17,791 bases of DNA, taken from NCBI GenBank assembly GCA_045601245.1, contig JAZRZH010000015.1, forward strand, positions 1-17,791, written 5' to 3'. This DNA comes from Cacconaster sp045601245. Lineage in GTDB: Bacteria > Bacteroidota > Bacteroidia > Bacteroidales > UBA932. The position numbers and the translations under genes are program-made. Position 1 is the first letter of the stretch; each line of letters starts with the position of its first letter. Positions 4,507 through 12,008 of the stretch are shown one piece after another. A model generated the notes under the pieces. The model did no database searches and was not told where the DNA came from. It saw only the letters and a program-made list of their open reading frames with translations.

Positions 4507-6330
4507 TTATTCATCATTCATCGGAGCGGCCCAAAGGCGTGTGCCGTTCCAATTTCTAATCGGTAGCCATCCCGTAAGTTGTGCGACGGGCACCGCGGGG
4601 ATATCGGGGGCAATGGTCACCACATCATCAAGAGTGACTGTGGTAGGGTCTGCCCACTCCGCTCCGTTCTTTCCCTGAGTGAGCACTTGACCTTCCGTTC
4701 CAGCAGGAAGCCCCATCGCATTCCCGCCGGGATCTTGCACAATCAGATTGCCAGCAACAGGGTTCTGAACCGTGTCCATCTTGTTGGTAAGGGCAAGCGT
4801 AAGAGCCACTGTGGTGACGAAACTAGACACATCAAGCGTCGCACTTACATAATTCCTGTTCCAGTCCTCCTGAATGCACAGCTCCTCAAGCCCATTGGCC
4901 GAATACACGGCCGAGTGCATTGTCTGCCAAGTCCGGCCATCCCTCGTCCTTGCGAGGTAGAGAGCACGGGCCTCCTCGTAGATCTCCTCAAGCTCGGCAT
5001 CAGTGGAATGCTTCGTGGTACCGCGAATTCCGATGAACTCGGAAAGCCTGTCATCAGCCTCATACGCCAGCGTGAAACGCATGTCCTGGAGTTTGGTCTG
5101 CGCACCGATTGCGTTCCAGCGCTCGACACCCGTAGGCCTTGTCTGGAGGCTTGTCCTGGTAACCGTCGCATCCGGGACCCAACGGAAGTTGGTAAGCTTA
5201 GGATTGCCCGATATATCCACGACCTCATAAGAGCCGCCAGTTACCGGCGGCGTCAAAACATAGGAATTGATGCCGTCAGTCACAAGTACCTGGAGCAGAT
5301 ATTCAGCGCTGTCAAATGCCGGAGTCGTGGTGAGATTGCCAAGGATGTCTGCCAGGTCCTCCTCGATGTTGTCGAGCGATGTGAGCGTGGTCAGCACCAG
5401 GAAAGGGAGCTTGTAGAGCGGGATGTTCTGTGCTCCGGATCCGTGCCAGTCCCAGTCATTGTACAGGACATGTGCGGACACCCTGATGCCATGCTCGTTG
5501 CAGCCGTCCACGAGGTGATACGGCAGCTGCGCCGCCAGATCATCCGGGATATCGCTGTCGGTAATCCCTGAGAGGAAGGACATGCCTTCGAAGCCCGGAC
5601 ACTTCAGGATGAACGAGGGAGCATCGTCGTAGTTCCAGTCAAGGTTGCGGTAAAGCTTGCCGTCACGGACGAAGGACGTACAGGCTCCGGGGACGGAGTC
5701 CGCACCGCCCTCGGGCGGCAGAGCCGCGAATGAGATGCGGAAAAGGTGGGAGGCCAGCCTCTCCAGAGATGTGTACGGATGCGGCTGCTGCGCCGTGGCG
5801 CCGGCTGCTGCACCCGCCCTGATCTCCTCCAGGTCGGGGATTTCATCCTGCTTTTCGCCAATCATCGCTTCGAGAGATGCGTATGCCTGCGCGGCATGTG
5901 CGACAGTCTCGTAAAGCTGATCCACAACGCTTGTAATGTTGATTACGTCTACGTCCATGGAAAAGTTGCTGCCATGGATGGTGCCTGCCGGCAGTACCGA
6001 CACGTTGCTGCGGGAGACGAGCTCCAGAAAATCGATCCTGTCCACGACATGCTGGTTGTCAAGCCCCGGATTGGTCGTCAATGTCAGGGTGTACCTGCCG
6101 GGCTTCGTCTGATCCTTGCCCTTGAATGTCCAGTGGATCTTGTTGGACTCGACTGCGAAGCCGTCAATCGTCTTCTCGCCGAGGAGCGGGTTGTACAACT
6201 TGAGGGATATCGGAATCCCCTCAAGATCCAGAGGCGTCCGACAGGCCCCGCCAGGTACTTGCTGGAATATCGCCCAGGTCACTCCTATGTCGTTCCCGAG
6301 CCTGGCAATAGTATGTGTTTTCCGCGCCAT
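4507..6330 (-). CDS. Tail fibre-like protein with an embedded Ntn-hydrolase domain (607 aa)
   Basis: Residues about 1-130 are a beta-rich domain (GNDIGVTWAIFQQ, IHWTFKGKDQTKPGRYTLTL) of the type that anchors many Bacteroides phage fibres. Residues 134-200 are helical with the linker DLEEIRAGAAAGATAQ. Residues 217-498 match the choloylglycine hydrolase/penicillin acylase/acid ceramidase superfamily: CTSF with Cys217, YRNLDW with Arg228 and Asp231, DGCNEHGI (275-282, compare DGMNEKGL), LTNF with Asn381 and VERW with Arg404. Residues 500-607 return to fibre-like sequence. The family cleaves linear amides (bile salts, penicillin V, N-acyl lipids) using a cysteine that must become the N-terminus, so cleavage between Ala216 and Cys217 would be expected. 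The substrate is unknown. The anchor and the neighbouring tail genes place it on the virion. Confidence 0.85.
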   Translation of the reverse strand: MARKTHTIARLGNDIGVTWAIFQQVPGGACRTPLDLEGIPISLKLYNPLLGEKTIDGFAVESNKIHWTFKGKDQTKPGRYTLTLTTNPGLDNQHVVDRIDFLELVSRSNVSVLPAGTIHGSNFSMDVDVINITSVVDQLYETVAHAAQAYASLEAMIGEKQDEIPDLEEIRAGAAAGATAQQPHPYTSLERLASHLFRISFAALPPEGGADSVPGACTSFVRDGKLYRNLDWNYDDAPSFILKCPGFEGMSFLSGITDSDIPDDLAAQLPYHLVDGCNEHGIRVSAHVLYNDWDWHGSGAQNIPLYKLPFLVLTTLTSLDNIEEDLADILGNLTTTPAFDSAEYLLQVLVTDGINSYVLTPPVTGGSYEVVDISGNPKLTNFRWVPDATVTRTSLQTRPTGVERWNAIGAQTKLQDMRFTLAYEADDRLSEFIGIRGTTKHSTDAELEEIYEEARALYLARTRDGRTWQTMHSAVYSANGLEELCIQEDWNRNYVSATLDVSSFVTTVALTLALTNKMDTVQNPVAGNLIVQDPGGNAMGLPAGTEGQVLTQGKNGAEWADPTTVTLDDVVTIAPDIPAVPVAQLTGWLPIRNWNGTRLWAAPMNDE

Positions 6331-6367
6331 AATAATAGTGTTTGAACAGTATTTGAATGCCGGACAA

Positions 6368-6652
6368 TTACCCGACGTTTTCTCTTATTTCGGTACCAAG
6401 GGCGGCAAGGACCGGGCGCCTGATGAATAGCGGCAGCTGCGCCGCCTGCATGGCGGCCGAGGCGAAGGCCGCCTCGCGCTCGTCGAGCTCCACGGGGGCC
6501 TGCGACGAATAGATACGTCGCGCGAGCTCGTCCTGCCAGATGTCGTATGCCGCATGGTAGAACGTATTGCCCACCAGCTCGCGCATGTCCGCCTCTGCGG
6601 GCGCGTCACCGAGGTTCTGGGTGACTGGGATTTTTCTGAAGTCTATTTTCAT
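6368..6652 (-). CDS. Small helical phage protein of unknown function (94 aa)
   Basis: The start MKIDFRKIPV at 6650-6652 is chosen because it overlaps the stop of the previous gene (ATGA) and removes an arginine-rich, unconvincing extension (MRRRRCSNHL). The protein is mostly helical and acidic (VELDEREAAFASAAMQAAQLPLF) with no signal or membrane segment. Proteins of this size and look occur beside tail tip genes in Bacteroides prophages, but I cannot name a family. It may be a tail-assembly helper or an adaptor for the following fibre at 4507-6330. Confidence 0.7.
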   Translation of the reverse strand: MKIDFRKIPVTQNLGDAPAEADMRELVGNTFYHAAYDIWQDELARRIYSSQAPVELDEREAAFASAAMQAAQLPLFIRRPVLAALGTEIRENVG

Positions 6653-6837
6653 ACAATGATCGCTAAGATGATTACTGCAACGGCGACGGCGCATGCCGCC
6701 ACCAGAAGGGCCGTGCGGCCTGCCTTCCCGCCATTCCGGGAGGTAGTGCTGCCCTGGGGTTTCGTGCCCGCCTGCGGGGCTCCTGAGGCCCCGGTGCGGT
6801 TGTCAAGTGTGCTGTTGATCTTGTCCATGTGTATCAT
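6649..6837 (-). CDS. Small C-terminally anchored membrane protein (62 aa)
   Basis: The N-terminal 40 residues are hydrophilic (N, T, G, S and K rich: TGASGAPQAGTKPQGSTTSR) and the last 21 form one hydrophobic helix (ALLVAACAVAVAVIILAIIV) ending at the C-terminus. It is therefore a tail-anchored membrane protein. A second possible start lies at codon 4 (MDKINSTL). It overlaps the next gene by four bases and follows the previous one after four. A holin-like or other lysis role is possible, but a membrane protein buried among tail tip genes is unusual and no family was recognised. Confidence 0.65.
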   Translation of the reverse strand: MIHMDKINSTLDNRTGASGAPQAGTKPQGSTTSRNGGKAGRTALLVAACAVAVAVIILAIIV

Positions 6838-6841
6838 GATC

Positions 6842-8086
6842 TTAATTATTCACTGAGAAGCTGCCGCTTGTGTTCTTCGTGTAGCCGCCCTCGGACCAGC
6901 CGGTGCGCATGGTCACGTATATGATGCCCGAAGACGGACGCTCCACAAGACCGAACTGCGACCACACCGCCGTGAGGGATATCGAGCGGTCCACGACAGA
7001 TGTCGCGGCAGGGTTGAAGGTTCCGTAGAACTCCACCTCTTCGCCCGCCAGTCCGTACCTCATCACGACCTTGTAGTAGCCGGTCATGGTAGTGTCGACC
7101 CTGTCGTATGTGCAGGTGATGTTCACGCCTGAGTCGGAAATCTGATGCAGCTGCGAGAGCGTCAGCACAGGCGGATCTATCGTCACTCTGTCAAGCCACA
7201 GGCTGCGCCCGATGCCCTCCAGCTCGAGGCTGGTGTTGAAGGGGCACGCATAGGGGACGTTGCTGAGGCCGGTGTTCTCCGGTATTTCTGTCCACTCACC
7301 CGACTCGTCGATGTGGCCCGGGGCGCTCGTATGGGCGCAGAGTATGAGGCTGATGGTCCATCCGCTCTCCCTTCCTCCGGTCGGTATGCCGGGCATATCC
7401 CTGAAGTCCACGAAGAAGTTCCTCCGCCATGCGTTCTGATAGTAGAGCGGCGTCACCGGATGCCCCGTGACATCCGAATTGTGCAGATAGGCTGCATAAT
7501 GCGCATCGCCCTTGCTCACCACGCAGGCGAGGTAGACGGATGACGGTGACTGCGCGACGAGCGCCGCCACGTCTATGCCGGCGTTCGGGAGACCCTGGCC
7601 GTAGTTCAGGCTGACGCCAAGTCCCTGCTCGGTGTCCACGTATCCGATAAGGTCCTGGTCGCCCCATTCGTATCTGGCCAGCGGTGTCGGGACTGCGTTG
7701 TGGTAGTAACCGTCGAAGTCCTGTACCCTGTGGGGCTCGCTCGTGAGGCCGCCCTGCGGACGCAGGTACTCAAGCGTGATGTCGGTATGCACCGTCGGGA
7801 CGAGTTTCTGCCCCGACCCCGTGCCCGAGTTGGCTATCTTCACCCCGTACCAGTAGCCCCTGTTGGTCTCGCTGGCCATTCCCTTGAACTCCTCGTCGGT
7901 CAGCTTTGACGTCTTGTTGTAGACTATCGGCTTATGCAAAGACCACTTGTTAACGTTGCCGTGCGTATAGGGTTTGTACTTGGTGCCTACGAGCCCGCCG
8001 ACGACCGCCGCGATGTCGGCGTAGACATCGATGCCCTCGCCCGTCTCCGTATCTACGTAGATATGTCCATTGTTATCGTGTGGCAT
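6842..8086 (-). CDS. Tail tip/baseplate protein of unknown fold (414 aa)
   Basis: The N-terminus (NGHIYVDTETGEGIDVYADIAAVVG) reads like a short attachment hairpin plus helix, followed by a conserved-looking KPIVYNKTSKLTDEEFKG segment. The rest is beta-rich, with many aromatic residues, and ends in two likely Ig-like or jelly-roll domains (about 300-350, PPVLTLSQLHQISDSGVNITC, trimmed here, and about 350-414). No catalytic motif, signal peptide or membrane helix is seen. The gene sits three bases after the HTHSQYL fibre gene, so it is probably a structural tip or accessory fibre protein. Assignment is by context. Confidence 0.7.
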   Translation of the reverse strand: MPHDNNGHIYVDTETGEGIDVYADIAAVVGGLVGTKYKPYTHGNVNKWSLHKPIVYNKTSKLTDEEFKGMASETNRGYWYGVKIANSGTGSGQKLVPTVHTDITLEYLRPQGGLTSEPHRVQDFDGYYHNAVPTPLARYEWGDQDLIGYVDTEQGLGVSLNYGQGLPNAGIDVAALVAQSPSSVYLACVVSKGDAHYAAYLHNSDVTGHPVTPLYYQNAWRRNFFVDFRDMPGIPTGGRESGWTISLILCAHTSAPGHIDESGEWTEIPENTGLSNVPYACPFNTSLELEGIGRSLWLDRVTIDPPVLTLSQLHQISDSGVNITCTYDRVDTTMTGYYKVVMRYGLAGEEVEFYGTFNPAATSVVDRSISLTAVWSQFGLVERPSSGIIYVTMRTGWSEGGYTKNTSGSFSVNN

Positions 8087-8089
8087 TGC

Positions 8090-9751
8090 TTATGATGTTG
8101 TTGTATTAACCGTTATCTGTCCTCCTGTAATTTCCCCGCTGCAAACCACGTCTCCGTGGATGTACCAGTGCCCGTCCACAAACTCGATGTAGTGCGCCGT
8201 ATCGTTCGCTGAGGGATACCACTTGTTGCCGACGAACTTGCCGGCGGCGGTGATGTCCTTGCCCTGCCAGTTCACGTCGTTCTTGTTGGAATTGCCTGAG
8301 TGATACACCTCACGCTGGGCGTTGTTCTGGATATAAAGCAGCCTGCCGTATGTCGACTGCCCGCTGTTCGTGCCGCTTATCGCGATGCCGTATCCGTGGC
8401 CGTCGGAGATGAAGAGCTTGAGCCACTCGGTGTCCAGCCCGTACTCGAACTGACCGACCATCGTGCCCCTGACCTGGAACTCGGTGCGCACGCTCGCCAC
8501 GTCCGCCCTCGTGGTATTGAGAATAAGCGGCTTGTAGGAGGCGGCATCGTTGATGGTAAGCCTTCCCGTGAGCGTGCCGCCCGTCTTGGGAAGATAGCCG
8601 TCAAGCGCGGACGCGGTGAGGTACTGGCTGTGCGTGTGGTTCGCCGCCGCAAGGCCGAGCGAAGCTATCGACATGTTGCCGGTAAGCGTGTGTCCGGCGA
8701 TCTTCGGGCGGTGCAGAAGGTTGTCGTAATCGCCCGTGCCGCCGCCACCGCCGCCCGTGGCCGTGATGCCGCCTCCGGTGACTTCTCCGAAGCAGTAGAA
8801 GTTGCGTGCGTTGCCCTGCGCGTCCTTCTTCACGTATACGGCCCCGTTCGTGTCGATGCCGAACCATGCGATGAAATTGTCAATCGCCGTCCTCTGTTCC
8901 TGCGTGAGTCCGGTGGATGCTATTGTCACCTTCCCCAACGTACCCCTCGTCAGGCTGATGTTATCGCCGGCGACGAGGTTGAGCGCGGTGCTGTTGCTGC
9001 CGGAAAGAAGACTTTCGCCGCCCACGTTGACAGCCCTCCATGTCTGGTCCGAGGTGCGAAGATACTGGCTGTGGGTGTGGGCCGGGCTGCTCCCCAGATC
9101 GTCAGTGAAGGCGCCCAGAGCCGTCGGCGCTCCTGACAGCAGTGTATATGCGAGCTTGTTCGTGCTCGTGATCTTCGCCTGGTAGTTCTGCGCCGCGTCA
9201 TTCTGTGAGAGATAAAGGCTTGCCGCCGATGTCGTCGTCAGATACTGAGAATGGGTGTGGCTCGCCGCGGCTATGCCGAGCGTTGCGAGCGACAAATCTC
9301 CCGTGAGCGTAGTGCCCGCAATCTTCGGACGGTTCTCAAGGTCGTTGTAATTGCCGGTGCCGCCGCTTCCTCCGACAGGCGCGTAGACGTCGGTTGCCAC
9401 TCCGTTTATAGTGATGGTCGCGATCTTCTGCCCGGATGACGGATAGAGCTGTATCCACTGCACGTCTGACGAGCCGCCCTGCCCCTCGGCTGTTATTCCC
9501 CCGGCCGCGAGGTTGCCGAACGTGTAGAAATTTCGCGGCAGCCCCTGCGCGTCCTTCTTGACGAAGACTGACTTGGAGTCCTCGTCGTAGCCGAACCAGT
9601 CGGAGAGATTCTTCAGCAGCTGCAGCTGCGTGGTCGTGAGCCCCGTGGCCTGCGATCCGCTTTTCGTGACGGCCGCCTGTGTGCCCAACAGATCCTTGCT
9701 CCTCGGCTTCGCCGTCCTGGTCAATATCGATGCTGTGTATGTCTTGCTCAT
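8090..9751 (-). CDS. Modular tail fibre with HTHSQYL motifs (553 aa)
   Basis: The protein carries two related modules. Module A (about 41-171) and module B (about 283-378) share WFG, [VF][YF]VKKDAQG, RNFYxFG, GGITA, RPKIAG, TLTG and LGxAAAxHTHSQYL. A third HTHSQYL lies at 225-231. HxH pairs of this kind bind metal ions along the axis of trimeric phage fibres. Residues 380-553 contain GGTLTGRLTIND and a tip-like region (YGRLLYIQNN, EVYHSGNSNKNDV) typical of long tail fibres. No S74 chaperone domain follows. The start at 9749-9751 (MSKTYTASIL) is four bases past the stop of the hub gene; the open frame begins further upstream but inside that gene. Confidence 0.85.
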   Translation of the reverse strand: MSKTYTASILTRTAKPRSKDLLGTQAAVTKSGSQATGLTTTQLQLLKNLSDWFGYDEDSKSVFVKKDAQGLPRNFYTFGNLAAGGITAEGQGGSSDVQWIQLYPSSGQKIATITINGVATDVYAPVGGSGGTGNYNDLENRPKIAGTTLTGDLSLATLGIAAASHTHSQYLTTTSAASLYLSQNDAAQNYQAKITSTNKLAYTLLSGAPTALGAFTDDLGSSPAHTHSQYLRTSDQTWRAVNVGGESLLSGSNSTALNLVAGDNISLTRGTLGKVTIASTGLTQEQRTAIDNFIAWFGIDTNGAVYVKKDAQGNARNFYCFGEVTGGGITATGGGGGGTGDYDNLLHRPKIAGHTLTGNMSIASLGLAAANHTHSQYLTASALDGYLPKTGGTLTGRLTINDAASYKPLILNTTRADVASVRTEFQVRGTMVGQFEYGLDTEWLKLFISDGHGYGIAISGTNSGQSTYGRLLYIQNNAQREVYHSGNSNKNDVNWQGKDITAAGKFVGNKWYPSANDTAHYIEFVDGHWYIHGDVVCSGEITGGQITVNTTTS

Positions 9752-9755
9752 GGTC

Positions 9756-12005
9756 CTATTCGCTTTCGTATTCCTCAACCAACAGTTCCGCGGCCTCTAT
9801 GACGTCCTCGCACGTCCGTATGGTCTCCGCCTCCGACAGAGGTATGAGAACTTTCCCTGTCAGGGCGCTGTCCGCAAGCAGACCGGGACCGGACACGGTC
9901 GCCGCCCGCATCTGCATGGTGCCTGTCAGCACGTCGACCCTGTCGGCGTACTGGCTGAACATCGTGCCGATCAGCAGCTGCTCGGGGCAGTCGGTCCGTC
10001 CGGCCCTCGTCAGCTGCGATATTGGCTGCCCCGTCTGGGCGTCGAACAGCAGCCCGCGTGCCGTGGGCACTGTCGTGGGCATCGTCCCGACAACAGTGCT
10101 GATATCGAGGCTCTCCTCGGCGTCCGCATTGATCACACCCGAGTATTCAACATCCTCGTCCTCCACGTCCGACCCGGTCGTATCGGTCTTGACCAGGCTG
10201 ATCTTCGGCGCCCCGAAGAGCGCCCAGCGCAGATTGTGGGGACCGTAGCCCATAGTATTCTGCCAAGGCTCACCGGTGAAGTAGCCCGTCGACCACAAGA
10301 TTAGCCTATCGACCTGGAAGAACTCCAGACCGGCGCTGATACTGACCTCAAGGTAGCCTGCGTTTGGCGGATACGGGATGTACTGCCCCGCTGGCTGGGC
10401 AAAAATGGATGCCGAAATCTTGCCTGTCGCCACGTTGCATGCCTGGTGGTTCTCGACGAAACCGTTGATGACGGTCGTGAGCGTATTCGTACGCTCAGCA
10501 AGATCTTCGGGGAGGCGTTCGGCGTAGTAGAACAGCAGACAGTCGTCGGCGGACGCGGCTCCGGATTCCCAGCTGCCGATAGTACCTGCGATGGTGTGGA
10601 TCGTATCCTCGTCGCCCTGCGCCTGACGGTCGCTCTTGTTCGTATAGTGCATCAGCACATGGCCCTCGGCGTCATAAAGCTGCACAATCGCCGGAACTGT
10701 GAAGAGCAGATATTCCCGAAGTCTGTTCTGGTGTTGCTCCTCATTGTATGCCGACGCATCCTCGAACGGATTATAGCGGCAGTCTATTAAAACACTTTCC
10801 GTTATCCTGATGCGATAGAGAGACGCGATGGCCGAATCCATTGCCGGGACATACACACGTTCGGTCCTCAGGATTTCGGCATTGACCCCGGGCACACTTC
10901 CCGCGCATTTGCGTCTCGGAAATCCGCTTTCCAGCGAACCGTGGCCGCCGCTGTAGAACCAGAGCGCTATGCCCTCCTTCTCAGAGCCTCCGAAAAGCGG
11001 AACGATATGGAAGTATTTCGCCTGGGAATACTTAGATGCGAGACCGCGGGCAGTGTTGTGAAGGAAAATGGTGAACGACAGATTGCTCCAGTCCAAGCCC
11101 TGCTGATACGACGGATAGTACGTGTAATATTCGAGGGAACCCGACGGCGCATCATTGCCGAGATTGACGAGCTCTTCACTGTACTCGCCTGTGTATTCGA
11201 ACTTGGCGAAGAAGTCGCCGCCGGCGTACGGACTGAACGTCACCTTGCAGTTGTTGTATGTCCTGTCGACGCTGATGACCTGGTCGTCCGACGCCCATGC
11301 GATGGTGGACGCCTGCGCTCCGTTCTTGATGCCGTTAAGATCATATAAATATATCAGGCCGCAGCGCTGGATCATCCGCAGCGCCAGCGGCTGCAGGATG
11401 CCATCAAGGGCCTCCCAAACAGTCATCGGTTTGGACTCCTCATCGTAGAAGTTCTCGCTACGGACGGACAGCTTGTCGAGGGTGCAGCGCGTAGTGCCGT
11501 TGTAGAGCGATATCATGGACTGGTTCACTGATCCGTATTTGATGCCGCTGCGCGACAGCGCGTCCGTAAGGATCTGCTGGGCGGTCTTCAGACCGGTCAT
11601 GTTGTACTTGAGGCGCTTCATGATGCCGAAGTCAGAGAAGATCAGCGTGACATTGTAATTCTTTCCGGATGAGTAAGGCTCAATCGCGTGCTCCGGATCG
11701 AGCATGCCGCTCCAGTAGAGCGAGCTGCCGCGGTAGACATCGAGTCTGATCTGGCCGGGCCTTACGGTATAGAGGTCATAGTATGTCCTGTCGTCCGGAG
11801 ACACAAGAGTCAAGGTGGCCGTGCTGCCGCAGATCACCTCGTGCTTCTCCTTCCTGGTCCACTCTATGACGAGAGGCGTATCTGCGGGGAAATCGAGCTC
11901 GCCGACCTCCTCATAGTCCTCCGACGCCTCCTGCCATATCTCACAGGTCCACGTCTGGTTCCGAATGTCCAGGAAGTCCCCGGAATATCTCTTGTGCATC
12001 GCCAT
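9756..12005 (-). CDS. Tail hub/tip protein (749 aa)
   Basis: The gene lies directly after the tape measure gene and before the fibres, the place of the distal tail or tail hub protein in siphophages. The N-terminal part (RYSGDFLDIRNQTWTCEIWQ, LVIEWTRKEKHEVICGS, YWSGMLDPEHA) matches the pattern I know from Bacteroides phage tail proteins at this position. It is beta-rich throughout, with no transmembrane segment and no lytic motif that I can see. I infer that it combines the distal-tail and hub roles in one chain and closes the tube until infection. An alternative start lies two codons in (MHKRYSG). Functional assignment is by position and general look, not by a diagnostic motif. Confidence 0.75.
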   Translation of the reverse strand: MAMHKRYSGDFLDIRNQTWTCEIWQEASEDYEEVGELDFPADTPLVIEWTRKEKHEVICGSTATLTLVSPDDRTYYDLYTVRPGQIRLDVYRGSSLYWSGMLDPEHAIEPYSSGKNYNVTLIFSDFGIMKRLKYNMTGLKTAQQILTDALSRSGIKYGSVNQSMISLYNGTTRCTLDKLSVRSENFYDEESKPMTVWEALDGILQPLALRMIQRCGLIYLYDLNGIKNGAQASTIAWASDDQVISVDRTYNNCKVTFSPYAGGDFFAKFEYTGEYSEELVNLGNDAPSGSLEYYTYYPSYQQGLDWSNLSFTIFLHNTARGLASKYSQAKYFHIVPLFGGSEKEGIALWFYSGGHGSLESGFPRRKCAGSVPGVNAEILRTERVYVPAMDSAIASLYRIRITESVLIDCRYNPFEDASAYNEEQHQNRLREYLLFTVPAIVQLYDAEGHVLMHYTNKSDRQAQGDEDTIHTIAGTIGSWESGAASADDCLLFYYAERLPEDLAERTNTLTTVINGFVENHQACNVATGKISASIFAQPAGQYIPYPPNAGYLEVSISAGLEFFQVDRLILWSTGYFTGEPWQNTMGYGPHNLRWALFGAPKISLVKTDTTGSDVEDEDVEYSGVINADAEESLDISTVVGTMPTTVPTARGLLFDAQTGQPISQLTRAGRTDCPEQLLIGTMFSQYADRVDVLTGTMQMRAATVSGPGLLADSALTGKVLIPLSEAETIRTCEDVIEAAELLVEEYESE

Positions 12006-12008
12006 GGC

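Noticed and set aside
4579..5571. A 330-codon open frame on the plus strand
   Set aside because: It lies wholly antisense to the hydrolase fibre gene, whose minus-strand motifs are convincing. Its product is Arg/His/Val-rich without domains, as expected of an antisense frame in GC-rich coding DNA.
8090..8600. S74 intramolecular chaperone domain at the fibre's end
   Set aside because: The C-terminus ends in GEITGGQITVNTTTS without the S74 catalytic pattern or its usual helical bundle.
8300..9136. A 278-codon open frame on the plus strand
   Set aside because: It is antisense to the modular tail fibre and has the Arg/Ala-rich composition of a shadow frame; there is no promoter or leader for it.
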